Below, piece after piece: positions 35,301-44,225 of a stretch of 64,000 nt of DNA (position 1 is its first letter; every line of letters begins with the position of its first letter). Origin of the DNA: Halovivax ruber XH-70 (GTDB lineage: Archaea; Halobacteriota; Halobacteria; Halobacteriales; Natrialbaceae); NCBI RefSeq assembly GCF_000328525.1, contig NC_019964.1:124001-188000 (forward strand). The letters are read 5' to 3'. A program made the translations under genes and the position numbers. The notes beneath the pieces were generated by a model that worked only from the letters and a program-made list of their open reading frames with translations, made no database searches and was not told the DNA's origin.

Positions 35301-38300
35301 ACGGCCCCGTGGTCGATTCGACCGAGGTGACTCTCGGTGCGCTGAGCTCCGAGCAGCTCACGCTCACCTGGGAGACCGAGGCGGGTGATGCGGGCGACGG
35401 CGAGGTGACGGTCCTGAGCGAAGACGATTCGGTGAGTGAAGCGGTCAGTATCGATGAGCCCGAGACGACCGGAACGGTCGCCGGCACCGTCGTCGACGGG
35501 GAGACTGGCGATCCGATCGAGGGCGTCTGGGTGGCACTCAACACTGGCAGTGAGAATGTGGACTCGACGACGACCGACGCCGATGGCACGTACGAACTCT
35601 CGGCCGAATCAGGCACCTACGACGTCATCGCCGCCGTCGAATACTACGACCCTCACACCGAACCGGCCGTCGAGATACCTGTCGGTGAGACCGTATCTCA
35701 GGATTTCGAGCTGTTCCCGACCGACAGTTCCGGAACGCTCGCTGGCACCGTCACCGACGCCGCCGATGGCGACCCGATCGAGGCGGCGACCGTCGAACTC
35801 CTCGACGGCGACGGCGAGGTGCTCGAAACGGCCACGACCGACGACAGTGGCGCCTACGAACTCAGCCATAGCCCTGGCACGTACGACGTCCGGTTCGGCG
35901 CCGCCACGTACGAATTCCTGACGGTCGAGACCGTCGAAATCGAATCCGACGCTGGTACCGAGGAGAGCGTTGCACTCGATCGGGAGACGATCGGCGCGCG
36001 CTTCTCGATCGCCATCACGGACGTGACCGACCCCGTCTTCGTCGGCGAACCGCTGGCGATCGAGGCCGCGGTCGAGAACACCGGCGACGAGCAAGGTACC
36101 CAATCGATCGAACTGCACGCAGGCGGCGACGTTCTCGAAGCAACGACCGTGACACTTGGCCCCGAGGAATCGACATCTGTCTCGCTCGAGTGGGTGCCCG
36201 ACTCGGCCGACGTCGGCGTCCACGACGTCTCGGTCTGGAGCGAGGACGACGTCGACCACGCCTCCGCCGAGGTGCTTCCCGAGGGCGCCGGCTACGTGGT
36301 CGGGGCCTCGCTCGATGTCTACGATGGCGACGAGTCGGTCCTCGAGCAGGTATCGATCGATGCCGCCGTCGACGGTGACGACGTCTCACTCCGGCTGGTC
36401 TCGGACGATTCCGAGCCGACCGACGATCCATCTGACGCGATCGCGGCCGAACGTGATCTCTCGTCAGTCGGCGTCGATCCCGGAAGCACCTGGTTCGAGA
36501 TCGAGGTCCAGCTCGAGAACGTCGAGCCCGACGCGCTCGGTGGCACGGCCGAACTCGAGGAGTGGTGGACCGAGTCGAACGCCGACGGGACGACCAACGT
36601 TACCGTCCGGGCGACGACGCTCGGGACGGAGGTCCTGATCGACTGTGATACCTACGACGAGGCCGACGACTGCGAACCGCCGCTCGAGGCGTGGCCCGAT
36701 CCCGAGTCGGCCGCGACGCACTCACTCCAGTCGACCGTCGACCTCACGCTGAGCGACCTGTCGGCGCTCGCCGAGGGTGATGCAACGGCTGGGGCGCAGG
36801 TGATCACCGACGCACAACGGTTCGGATTCGACGAGGCGGACGGGGAGCGACTCACCGTCGACCTCGGGGCCCCGGCCCGCGGCGTCGACGACCAGCCGAA
36901 CGAGGGCATCTTCGTCGGGACGGTCCCAGACGGCCTGTTAGACGCCTGGGGCGTCGAGACGACGGACGAAATCGCCGTCGAGTACGGCGACGACCCCGTC
37001 GATTCGACCGTCACCGAGACCGCCGACGGCTATCGGGTCGATGTCGACCTCACGCACGGGGACGGCCCGATCACGATTCGTCCGGACGTCGACGAACCGG
37101 CGACGTTCGAGGTGTCGGTCCAATCGACGAGCGACCCCGTTCCCGAAGGGGCGACGATCATCGTCGACGCGATCGTCGAGAACGTCGGCGACGAGACGGG
37201 CTCCGAGATGGTCCAGCTGACACACCCAGCGCAGGGGCTCCTCTACGAGGTTCCGGTCGTCGATCTCGAACCGGGCGAGACGCGACTCCTCGAGTTCCAG
37301 TGGTGGACCGAGGAGGGAGACGTCGGGACGCACGACCTCTCGGTCGTCACCGACAGCCACACGGCCGAGACGACAGTCGAGGTCGAGGAACTCGGACTGG
37401 GCGTTTCGGTGTTCCCCGAACCGGCGACCGAGAACACGCCGATCATCTTTCAGACGACGTACGCGGACGATCCCGTCTGGGACTTCGACGACGGCGCGAC
37501 AGCGTTGGGTTCGAAGGTGTATCACTCCTTCGAGGACGCCGGCACGTACGACGTGACGCTCACGGACGGCGAGACCACCGAGACCGTCGCGGTCGAGATC
37601 ACCGAGCCCGAGATGACGATCGTCCAGCTGGACCCCGTCTACGGTGGCCAGCCGCTGCAGGGAGTCCCGTGGGAAGAAACCTTCCAGGCGGGCGTCTTTT
37701 CCGACGAATCGGTCGAGCAGGTCACCTTCGAACTCGACGGGGAGACGATCGTTCGTGACGGTTCGACGGGAGCCTACGCCGCGACGTTCGACCTGGGCGA
37801 ACTCGACGACGACGCCGAACTGACGATCACCGCCGAAGATCAGTTCGGGGCAACGACCGAGGCGACCCGCATGGTTCGGGTCACCGACGCGCCAGAGTGG
37901 ATCCAGTGGATTATCGACGGTGACGGCGACGTCGTCGTCGACCGGGAGGCCGGCACGATCGAGGCGCGGCACACGCCCGTCGACGTCGAGCAGGAGCTCG
38001 GCATCGAGGGAGTCCCGGTGCTCCCCGACGTCGACCTCCAGTCGTTCGAACTCTCTGCCGACGCCATCGCGGCGTACACGGCCGACCCGGTCGGCGCGGA
38101 CGTCGAGGGCGACGGCACCCTCGGCGCCACCCTCCTCGGACAGGGGATCGGCGGCGAGATCGATGCCGACGGAACCGTCGACTCGACGCTCTCACTCGAA
38201 ACGGCGACGATCGCCGCCTCGGCGTCCAGAACGGGGATCGAAGGCCCGACCGTCTTCGGCGGTGCCGTCGAGGGCCAGGAGGACAACCAACTGGAGGACG

Positions 38301-41300
38301 TCATCGTCCCCTGGACGATCGATCCGAGCGTCGAGTTCGAGGGCCACTTCGGTGAGGACTTCTCGTTCGAAGAGGGAACCGTCCAGTCCGGCACCGACAT
38401 CACCATTCTGCACGCGGCCGAACTCTTCGGCTGTGGGGTCTTCGCCGAGGGCGGCGGCGGGATGACGGCCTCGTTCGACGTCGGTCCGGAGACGGACCTG
38501 AATCCCGGCGGCTCGCTCTCGGTCGACGGCGAAATCGTCCTGGATTGTTACTACGAGTTCGAGTTCGAACTCGGCCCCTTCGAAGGAGACGTCGGAAGCG
38601 GTGGGCTCGGTCTCCAGGCGACTGGCGCACACCCAGGACCCGTCACGGTTAGCCCGCCGTCGGCAGACGGACCGAACCCGTTGCCTGGCGTTCCCACTGT
38701 TGACGACGAGTTGGGCGGGGGTGACGTCGACGCGGCCGCTCTCGCGACCGACGTCGAGACGACCGATGCCGACGGGACCGACTTCGACCGACTGACCGAT
38801 CGGCCGTTCGAGGACACGCAGCCAGCGATCGAGACCGTCGGCGACGAACTGATCGTCGTCTACAGCGCGCAGAACGAGTCCAAAGCCGCCACGGACGGCC
38901 GAGACCTTCGCGTCCGGACGCACAACCTCACGACCGGCACGTGGTCGGCCGCCGCGGACGTGACCGACGACGACGCGACCGACGAAACGCCCGCACTCGC
39001 GGCGAGCCAAGACGGGACCGCCGTCGTCTGGTCGACGCTCGAAGACGCCCCGCCGATCGAGGCGGTGGAGACGCCCGCCGATCTCTTCGGTCACTACGAG
39101 ATTGCCGTCGCTATCGACGACGGTGCTGGCTGGAGTGAACCCGATCAGCTCACCGTGAGCGAGCGGCGACAGCACAGTCCGTCCATCGTGGCGATCGACG
39201 GTGGCTGGCTGGTCGCCTGGACATCGACCGCGGCGGACGGCTCCGATTCGAACGTCCGTTACACGGTTCTGGACGATGAGGGCGAACGCGAGACGATCGA
39301 AACGATCGAGAACGCGTCTCATCCCGCCGTCGGCACAGATGGAGGCGGCGCCACACTCGCCTACGCGGCCGTCGACGACGCTGGTAACGAGACGGTCGTT
39401 ACCGCACACGTCGACGGCGAGGGACTCGTCGAATCTCACCGCCACGCGACGAATAACGTGGTCGCGGTGACGACCGCCGACGGCCGTACTGTCTGGGCAA
39501 ACGCCAGTAGGAGTAACGTGCGCGTCTTCGACGCCGACGGCGAGGGTAGCCCCACCGAACTGGCGTTCGAAGATGAACTCGTAAACGTCGACGAACTCGA
39601 ACTCGACGCACACGAGGACGACGCCGTACTCACCTACCGCGCTCGCTTCGACGGGGGATCGACGGTCGATCTCGGCTACCGCCTCGACCGCGGCGACGGG
39701 TGGATCGCCGACCACGCGTACGCGGAACTAGCCGACGAGAACCTGACCGCCTGGCACGCGGACGTGGCTGTCGGTGAGAGCACCGACGCGTTCTACTCGA
39801 CGTTCGCCGTGCAGGAACTCGACCGGTCGGCCGTCAACGACGTGTTCGTCACCGAACGCGCGTTCGCCCCGGCGTACGCGATCGAGGCGACCGCGTCAGC
39901 GGCGTCCGCCGGCGACGAGTCGACGATCGCCTACGACCTCCGGAACGTAGGCGACCGGCCGTCCACCGGTGACGTGACCGTCGTCATCGAGAACGAGACC
40001 GACGTCGTGGAGGTGCCGATCGACACGCCCCTCGAACCGGGAGTCACGGAGTCCGGGGAGATCGACGCGATCGTCGACGCGAGCGGGACGTTCGACGTTT
40101 CGGTCGCCATCGACGACGGTGACGCCACGAACGGTGTGGCTGATACAGCCGACACCCTCGGCGACGCATCGACATCGGAAACAGCGGACGAGACGACCGT
40201 CGTCGCCGCGACGCCGCGCCTGTCGGTCGACTCGGTCGACTCGTCGATGATCGACGGCGGTGACGGAAACGTGATCCTGGTCGAAGCCGTGATCGACAAC
40301 GCCGGCGGCGCCACGGCGGTCGACGTCCCGATCGCGTTCGACGACGGAACGGAGGCGCTCGAGACCGTCGACCTCGGCGCGATCGAACACGGTGAGAACG
40401 CGACCGCGACGATCACCGTAGACCCTGATGCGATCGACACCTCGGTCGCCGACAGTGTCTCGATCGGAACGGGCCAGTCGATCGACGAGTCCGCCGTGGC
40501 CAACGGCGCCCGTCCGACCTGGTTCGTCCAACCGGATCTGGACGTTGCCGGAGTCGAGTACCTTGACGTCGGGGGAGACCAGGTTGCGGAGGTGCTGATC
40601 GCCAACCGCGGGTTCGCGTCGGCGAATACGACCGTCACCGTCACGGACGAAGCCGGTGACGTTGTCGGTAACGCGACTCGATTCGTCGCGGAAGCGACGC
40701 TCGAGGAACCCGCCTTCGAGACCGTCGACGTCCCGCTCGAGGGAGTGGCCGAGGGAGCGGCGATTACCGTGGTCGCAGATACGACGATACCGGACGCCGA
40801 TCCGTCGACGACGGGACTGACCGACGAGGTCGGTCCGTTCGCCGACGTCTCCCGTCCGTCGTTCGCGGTCGACATACACGCCGACGAGACTGTCGGTCCG
40901 AACGACGAACTGGCCGTCACGCTCGACGTTGCGAACCCAGGATATCGGTCCGATACACAGCCGATCACGTTGTTGGTCGACGGCGCGGAACTGGAGACTC
41001 GAACGGTCGCGCTCGATCGTGGCGAAAAACGGACGGAAACGTTCGCCGTCGAACCGGTCGCGGGGGCCGAGACGATCGACCTCCTCGTCGAGAGCCTGAC
41101 GCCACAGGACGCTAAAACGGTGACCGTCGACGGCGACGATCCGTCCCCGCCGCCCGCGCTTCCACCCGTCCCCTCGCCGGATCCCGCCTCGTTCACCGCC
41201 GTCGACCTCGACGTCCCATCGTCCGTCGACGCCGGCGATTCGGTCACCGTCTCGACGACCGTCGAGAACGTCGGCGAGGAGACTGGTACCGCGACACTTG

Positions 41301-42502
41301 CGCTCTCCGTCGACGGCGAGGTCGTGTCCGAGGAACCGATCACCCTCGACGGCGGTGGATCGATCACGAGTACGTTCGAGCTGTCGACCGCCTCCCTGGA
41401 CCCGGGATCGATCGAAATTGCGGTGGCGATCGACGGCTCGTCGAGTTCGACAACACTGGAGATCGTCGACGAAGCCGATTCGGCCGGTGGCCCGTCCGAC
41501 GATCCCGCCGAAACGCCGGCACCGAGCGAGGACGAGTCGGACGACCCTGCAGCTGATGCGCCCGGAGACGATGCGGACGATTCCATCCCCGGCTTCGGCG
41601 TCGAAGTCGGCTTGATCGCGCTCCTCCTCGTCACCGCCGCCCGCATGAAACGACGGTCGGGGACGACGTGGCTGTCTGACGGCGCGCGTCGCCTCCGTTC
41701 GGGATGCCGATTCGACCGAAATCGCTCCGACGCGAACGGCGACGATTCCCCGCCGGCGGCGTCGCGAGTCAACCGTCGCGAACCATCGGCGGCCGATCGT
41801 CCGACGAACCGTCGCCGATGGCTTCGCCTGTGTGCCGGCGTTGGCGTCGTTGGCACGGCCGGCTGTCTCGGGGACGACGATTCGGGTGGTGACGGAAACG
41901 ACGGGTCCACCGGGCCCGACGGTGGCCCCGGCGGGGTGAGTGACGATGACGCATCAGGGGGCGAATCCATCGAGCTCGGGCCCGAAGACGGCTGGTCGGA
42001 GCCCCACGGCGATGTCGAAGTCCCCGACCAGCCTGGGACGGCGATTCTCCAGGTCGGTGGCGAACGCGTCGAACTGACCGGCATCGGGTACGCCGGCGAG
42101 GAGCCCGGCGTGACCGGCACCACGGGCGCCGAACAGTTCGAGGCGGACGGCACGTTCATGGGTGGTGCGTTCCAGGGCTCGGAGATACAGGTCGCCGTCA
42201 CGCGGATGATCGGGTACGAAGACACGTCCGGTACCTGGGCGGCGTCCGACTCGATTTCGTTCGCCCGCGGCGGCGTTCGGCTCGGCAACGTCATCTACCG
42301 CCTGTACGAGGATGGAAGACTCGCCGACTCGGAACTCGCAGGCGACATTCCCGGGCGGCGATTCGTCGACGAATCGTTCGTCCGAATCAGCCCTGACGGC
42401 GTACTCACCGCCGTCGAGACGATCGAGAGCCACGAGGACGAGTCGCTCGACGGCCAGTTTGCGTTCGGTGCGCGACTTCAAGACGGCTGGAATCAACGGT
42501 AA
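32342..42502 (+). CDS. giant multi-domain surface protein fused to a C-terminal Tat lipoprotein
   Basis: 3386 residues. Signal peptide (RRRLRLLGVLLVGTLVL) then: right-handed beta-helix of NosD type, residues ~70-806 (VVRNNTANDNDRSGIYV); CARDB domains at ~843-936 and 943-1033; two carboxypeptidase-regulatory-like domains ~1043-1213 (GTVVDGETGDPIEGV); another CARDB; a Cys-containing unknown region; a PKD domain ~1687-1753 (WDFDDGATALGSKVYHSFE); a Gly-rich stretch; a propeller-like region ~2147-2507; and more CARDBs to ~3043. Residues 3083-3104 are a PGF-CTERM-like tail (PGFGVEVGLIALLLVTAARMKRR), which should be cut and lipid-anchored by archaeosortase. Instead of stopping, the frame runs on into a Tat-type signal (RRRWLRLCAGV) with lipobox Cys 3175 and 211 more residues. 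An adhesin or envelope role is likely. An internal ATG (41645) could give a separate 285-residue lipoprotein. Confidence 0.8.
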   Translation: MFGSTPRCEGGPSTSRRRLRLLGVLLVGTLVLVGGIGGATIGDGAALDGLATDDGSPTPAHSGDSTTVYGTCETTVTDGSSVQDAVNDSSPGETICVEAGEYAESVTIDVEGLSLVAADPVDPPILNGSSLEEGTNGFSVDGANDVTVSGFEVREFAGNGVHAIESDGLEVTDAAVLDNDLVGVLVNGSAGATVRGINATNNGWADDVPGIRLYESPNALVENNTANSNARQGINVWEHSDGAVVRNNTANDNDRSGIYVQDADDAVIEDNTANSNGLRAVHLEAINVTSIQNTTVRNTVGVSNTQSGILVQGADGTLLEGNTLEDNALGYDEESHGIYVTDSSDVVVIENEVTETHTTGNYFHDESGVGVFVENSPDPRIESNVVDANRRTGIQIHESARAHVEANALDDNNIDHDEPLDSGITLSGSPNSTVVGNVVERHASAMRIGSNETLVEANTVRDNDDGINVISTETGVTVRDNLVEENVGSDAGDGRGISVFGVSDVLVENNTVRANTLGISASTSGDPITNVTVRENTVSNHEEFDTGLTHQANGIALGSVVGATVADNVVTDSDREGIRLRDDVDEIAVANNSVTGHDVDLGIEGVTNATIVENTFASGLVLYGDDIDEPELDHFDHQISDNTVGGDPLYYAVGEDGGSVEGSYGQIVLIDTTDVTVDDHAFYGPAVGVQVALSDGVAVTNTTVYGGANGIIGTNATGLTVTDSAVVGSGDGISLHGDASGTTVLGSTVSTTDRGIFVAETTEDVTVSQSAFRDNEIGLESDVYDQAHNASATDNWWGDETGPSGDRTDPVTGVTADGSGDEIATPVNYENVAFDPWEPDAPGTFFGVEIDVYNSLYGEEGDTLEVNVTVTNHGDEAGTQTLALFDPAWTALDEKAVTLDAGESTDVALYWETQIGDADTEELFAASEDSMDGADWVWLDPAPGGFDVAIDSTNAPVTEGDPLDVQVTVENTGGEESTQTIELERFDGPVVDSTEVTLGALSSEQLTLTWETEAGDAGDGEVTVLSEDDSVSEAVSIDEPETTGTVAGTVVDGETGDPIEGVWVALNTGSENVDSTTTDADGTYELSAESGTYDVIAAVEYYDPHTEPAVEIPVGETVSQDFELFPTDSSGTLAGTVTDAADGDPIEAATVELLDGDGEVLETATTDDSGAYELSHSPGTYDVRFGAATYEFLTVETVEIESDAGTEESVALDRETIGARFSIAITDVTDPVFVGEPLAIEAAVENTGDEQGTQSIELHAGGDVLEATTVTLGPEESTSVSLEWVPDSADVGVHDVSVWSEDDVDHASAEVLPEGAGYVVGASLDVYDGDESVLEQVSIDAAVDGDDVSLRLVSDDSEPTDDPSDAIAAERDLSSVGVDPGSTWFEIEVQLENVEPDALGGTAELEEWWTESNADGTTNVTVRATTLGTEVLIDCDTYDEADDCEPPLEAWPDPESAATHSLQSTVDLTLSDLSALAEGDATAGAQVITDAQRFGFDEADGERLTVDLGAPARGVDDQPNEGIFVGTVPDGLLDAWGVETTDEIAVEYGDDPVDSTVTETADGYRVDVDLTHGDGPITIRPDVDEPATFEVSVQSTSDPVPEGATIIVDAIVENVGDETGSEMVQLTHPAQGLLYEVPVVDLEPGETRLLEFQWWTEEGDVGTHDLSVVTDSHTAETTVEVEELGLGVSVFPEPATENTPIIFQTTYADDPVWDFDDGATALGSKVYHSFEDAGTYDVTLTDGETTETVAVEITEPEMTIVQLDPVYGGQPLQGVPWEETFQAGVFSDESVEQVTFELDGETIVRDGSTGAYAATFDLGELDDDAELTITAEDQFGATTEATRMVRVTDAPEWIQWIIDGDGDVVVDREAGTIEARHTPVDVEQELGIEGVPVLPDVDLQSFELSADAIAAYTADPVGADVEGDGTLGATLLGQGIGGEIDADGTVDSTLSLETATIAASASRTGIEGPTVFGGAVEGQEDNQLEDVIVPWTIDPSVEFEGHFGEDFSFEEGTVQSGTDITILHAAELFGCGVFAEGGGGMTASFDVGPETDLNPGGSLSVDGEIVLDCYYEFEFELGPFEGDVGSGGLGLQATGAHPGPVTVSPPSADGPNPLPGVPTVDDELGGGDVDAAALATDVETTDADGTDFDRLTDRPFEDTQPAIETVGDELIVVYSAQNESKAATDGRDLRVRTHNLTTGTWSAAADVTDDDATDETPALAASQDGTAVVWSTLEDAPPIEAVETPADLFGHYEIAVAIDDGAGWSEPDQLTVSERRQHSPSIVAIDGGWLVAWTSTAADGSDSNVRYTVLDDEGERETIETIENASHPAVGTDGGGATLAYAAVDDAGNETVVTAHVDGEGLVESHRHATNNVVAVTTADGRTVWANASRSNVRVFDADGEGSPTELAFEDELVNVDELELDAHEDDAVLTYRARFDGGSTVDLGYRLDRGDGWIADHAYAELADENLTAWHADVAVGESTDAFYSTFAVQELDRSAVNDVFVTERAFAPAYAIEATASAASAGDESTIAYDLRNVGDRPSTGDVTVVIENETDVVEVPIDTPLEPGVTESGEIDAIVDASGTFDVSVAIDDGDATNGVADTADTLGDASTSETADETTVVAATPRLSVDSVDSSMIDGGDGNVILVEAVIDNAGGATAVDVPIAFDDGTEALETVDLGAIEHGENATATITVDPDAIDTSVADSVSIGTGQSIDESAVANGARPTWFVQPDLDVAGVEYLDVGGDQVAEVLIANRGFASANTTVTVTDEAGDVVGNATRFVAEATLEEPAFETVDVPLEGVAEGAAITVVADTTIPDADPSTTGLTDEVGPFADVSRPSFAVDIHADETVGPNDELAVTLDVANPGYRSDTQPITLLVDGAELETRTVALDRGEKRTETFAVEPVAGAETIDLLVESLTPQDAKTVTVDGDDPSPPPALPPVPSPDPASFTAVDLDVPSSVDAGDSVTVSTTVENVGEETGTATLALSVDGEVVSEEPITLDGGGSITSTFELSTASLDPGSIEIAVAIDGSSSSTTLEIVDEADSAGGPSDDPAETPAPSEDESDDPAADAPGDDADDSIPGFGVEVGLIALLLVTAARMKRRSGTTWLSDGARRLRSGCRFDRNRSDANGDDSPPAASRVNRREPSAADRPTNRRRWLRLCAGVGVVGTAGCLGDDDSGGDGNDGSTGPDGGPGGVSDDDASGGESIELGPEDGWSEPHGDVEVPDQPGTAILQVGGERVELTGIGYAGEEPGVTGTTGAEQFEADGTFMGGAFQGSEIQVAVTRMIGYEDTSGTWAASDSISFARGGVRLGNVIYRLYEDGRLADSELAGDIPGRRFVDESFVRISPDGVLTAVETIESHEDESLDGQFAFGARLQDGWNQR

Positions 42503-42535
42503 TCGACGAACCTCGATAAGTGCCCGAGACGCCGC

Positions 42536-44074
42536 TCACTCCGCCTTTTCTCCCCGATCTGCCGCTCGTCCCGCCAGCAGGTAAGCGGCGCCCCCGATAC
42601 TCGCAATCGCGCCGAGGATTCCGGGACCCGGGAGCCCGTCGTCATCGTCCGCTCCGTCGGCCCTGCCATCGCTCCCGGAAGAGGGGGTATCGGTGCCGCT
42701 CGTATCGCCGGTACCCGCTTCCCCGTCCCCGTTCGCTTCGGGTCTGGTCCCCACCGCGGCCGCTTCGGCCCACGCGTCGTGATGACCCGACGTCCCGAGC
42801 ATCACTCGGGAGTCCTCGCTCGAGCCCGACACGCCGGCGTCGATCGCGTGGACCCGGCCGTCCTGTCCATCGGTGCTGGCGACGTAAACGATCCCGTCGA
42901 CGACGGTCGGTGCCGTCATGTCGGGGTGGAGCCCGTGATCGAGATCGTCGTCCCGGACCTGCCACGCTTCCTCGCCGCTCGCCGCATCCAGAGCGAACAC
43001 TCGGGCGCCCCTGCTACTCACGAAGACGCGGCCGCTGGCGACCGTCGCGGCGCCGATCCGGCCGCCGGTGTCGTATCGCCACTCCCGGTCGCCGCTCGTC
43101 GCGTCGATCGCGTAGAGGTGGTCGTCGTGGCTCCCAACGTAGACGACGCCATCAGCGACCGTCGGCGTCGATGTACCGTCGCCGTCCGTATCGAACCGCC
43201 ACTCCTCCTCGCCGCTCGCCGCGTCGACGGCGTGCAGCGAGCCGTCGATGGCCCCGACGTAGACGATTCCGTCGGCGACTGTCGGGGCGGCCTCGACCGG
43301 CGCGCCGACGTCGTACGTCCACTCCTCGTCGCCGTCGGTATCGACCGAAACCAGCACGCCATCGCGGCCGGCGGCGTAGACCCGGCCATCGACGACGACC
43401 GGACTTTCACCGAGCTCGTGCTCGTCGTACGTCCAGCGACTCTCGCCGGTCCAGAGATTCGTCGCGTGGAGGTACGGCGGCCCGTCGTGGTTGGTCGTGT
43501 ACGCCGTTCCGTCCGCGACCGTCGGGGCGCTCACGCGGGTGGTGACCGAGCCGCCGACGTCGGCCTCCCAGATCCGCTGACTCCGCGCGTCAACCGCTTG
43601 CAGATCGTAGGCCATGAGTTCCTGGTTGTTCGGCGCGACGGTGACGATATCGTCGACGACGTTCGGCGCTCGGTTCGTCGTCGCATTCGTGTAAATCGTC
43701 TCCACTTCGTCGCCGGTCGTGGCGTCGATGACACGCACGTGCGTGCAGGTCGTTCCCGCGTAGACGCGCCCGTCGACGACCGTCAGTGGCGCCTCGAACG
43801 TCGCCGGAGGCGGGCTACAGTCGACCGCTTCGTCGCCGTACGTCCAGACGACGGTGCCACCGTTTGCGCCCTCGGCGCTCGCGGCGCCGACGCCGCCCAG
43901 CCCCGCGACGGCGACGCCAGTGATCGCCCCCGTTCGAAGCAGCGTCCGTCGGGCGATAGGTTTCGCCTCGCTCTCGGGTGTCCGCGGGCGATCCGACCGG
44001 CTCGTAGCGGGATCGTCGTTCGTGGCGGCGGTGTCGTCCGTCGATCGGCTTCGAAATAGTGGTGTATCAGCCAT
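42536..44074 (-). CDS. Tat-exported PQQ-propeller surface protein with PGF-CTERM-like tail
   Basis: 512 residues from ATG 44074. Twin-arginine signal at about residues 38-60 (ARRTLLRTGAITGVAVAG) after a Ser/Asp-rich lead. The main body is eight or so PQQ-type blades (VDGRVYAAGRDGVLVSVD; VADGIVYVGAIDGSLHAVD; VASGRVFVSSRGARVFALD). The end has an Asp-rich linker followed by PGPGILGAIASIGGAA and a basic tail, a variant PGF-CTERM-like anchor. A longer frame from ATG 44200 is rejected because that codon falls inside the shared upstream element (44170-44208) and would put an Arg-rich piece ahead of the signal. It converges with the giant gene (33 bp apart) and lies downstream of the HTH-NTPase-TPR gene. 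Confidence 0.78.
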   Translation of the reverse strand: MADTPLFRSRSTDDTAATNDDPATSRSDRPRTPESEAKPIARRTLLRTGAITGVAVAGLGGVGAASAEGANGGTVVWTYGDEAVDCSPPPATFEAPLTVVDGRVYAGTTCTHVRVIDATTGDEVETIYTNATTNRAPNVVDDIVTVAPNNQELMAYDLQAVDARSQRIWEADVGGSVTTRVSAPTVADGTAYTTNHDGPPYLHATNLWTGESRWTYDEHELGESPVVVDGRVYAAGRDGVLVSVDTDGDEEWTYDVGAPVEAAPTVADGIVYVGAIDGSLHAVDAASGEEEWRFDTDGDGTSTPTVADGVVYVGSHDDHLYAIDATSGDREWRYDTGGRIGAATVASGRVFVSSRGARVFALDAASGEEAWQVRDDDLDHGLHPDMTAPTVVDGIVYVASTDGQDGRVHAIDAGVSGSSEDSRVMLGTSGHHDAWAEAAAVGTRPEANGDGEAGTGDTSGTDTPSSGSDGRADGADDDDGLPGPGILGAIASIGGAAYLLAGRAADRGEKAE

Positions 44075-44169
44075 TGTTGTCTCTCGTGGAAAGATACTGT
44101 CAGGTCCGTCGGCTCCGTCGACTCGCCCGACCGAACCTGTTCTCTGTCCACGTCTACACGCCCGTTCAA

Positions 44170-44208
44170 ACGAGACCGCCCTCATGTTACGGGTCGCCAT
44201 ACTGTTTC
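44170..44208 (-). promoter_or_regulatory. shared upstream element, copy B (PQQ surface gene)
   Basis: Read on the minus strand: GAAAC (44208-44204), 10 bp, CCCGTAACATGAGG (44193-44180), 6 bp, TCGT (44173-44170). It lies in the 151-bp gap between the regulator gene and the PQQ surface gene, 105 bp from ATG 44074. Same spacings as copies A and C. Confidence 0.7.
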
Positions 44209-44225
44209 ACCGCGTGAGACGACGG

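Noticed and set aside
44074-44200. Longer N-terminus for the PQQ surface protein (ATG 44200)
   Set aside because: The start would lie inside the shared 39-bp element and adds an Arg-rich lead before a complete Tat signal.
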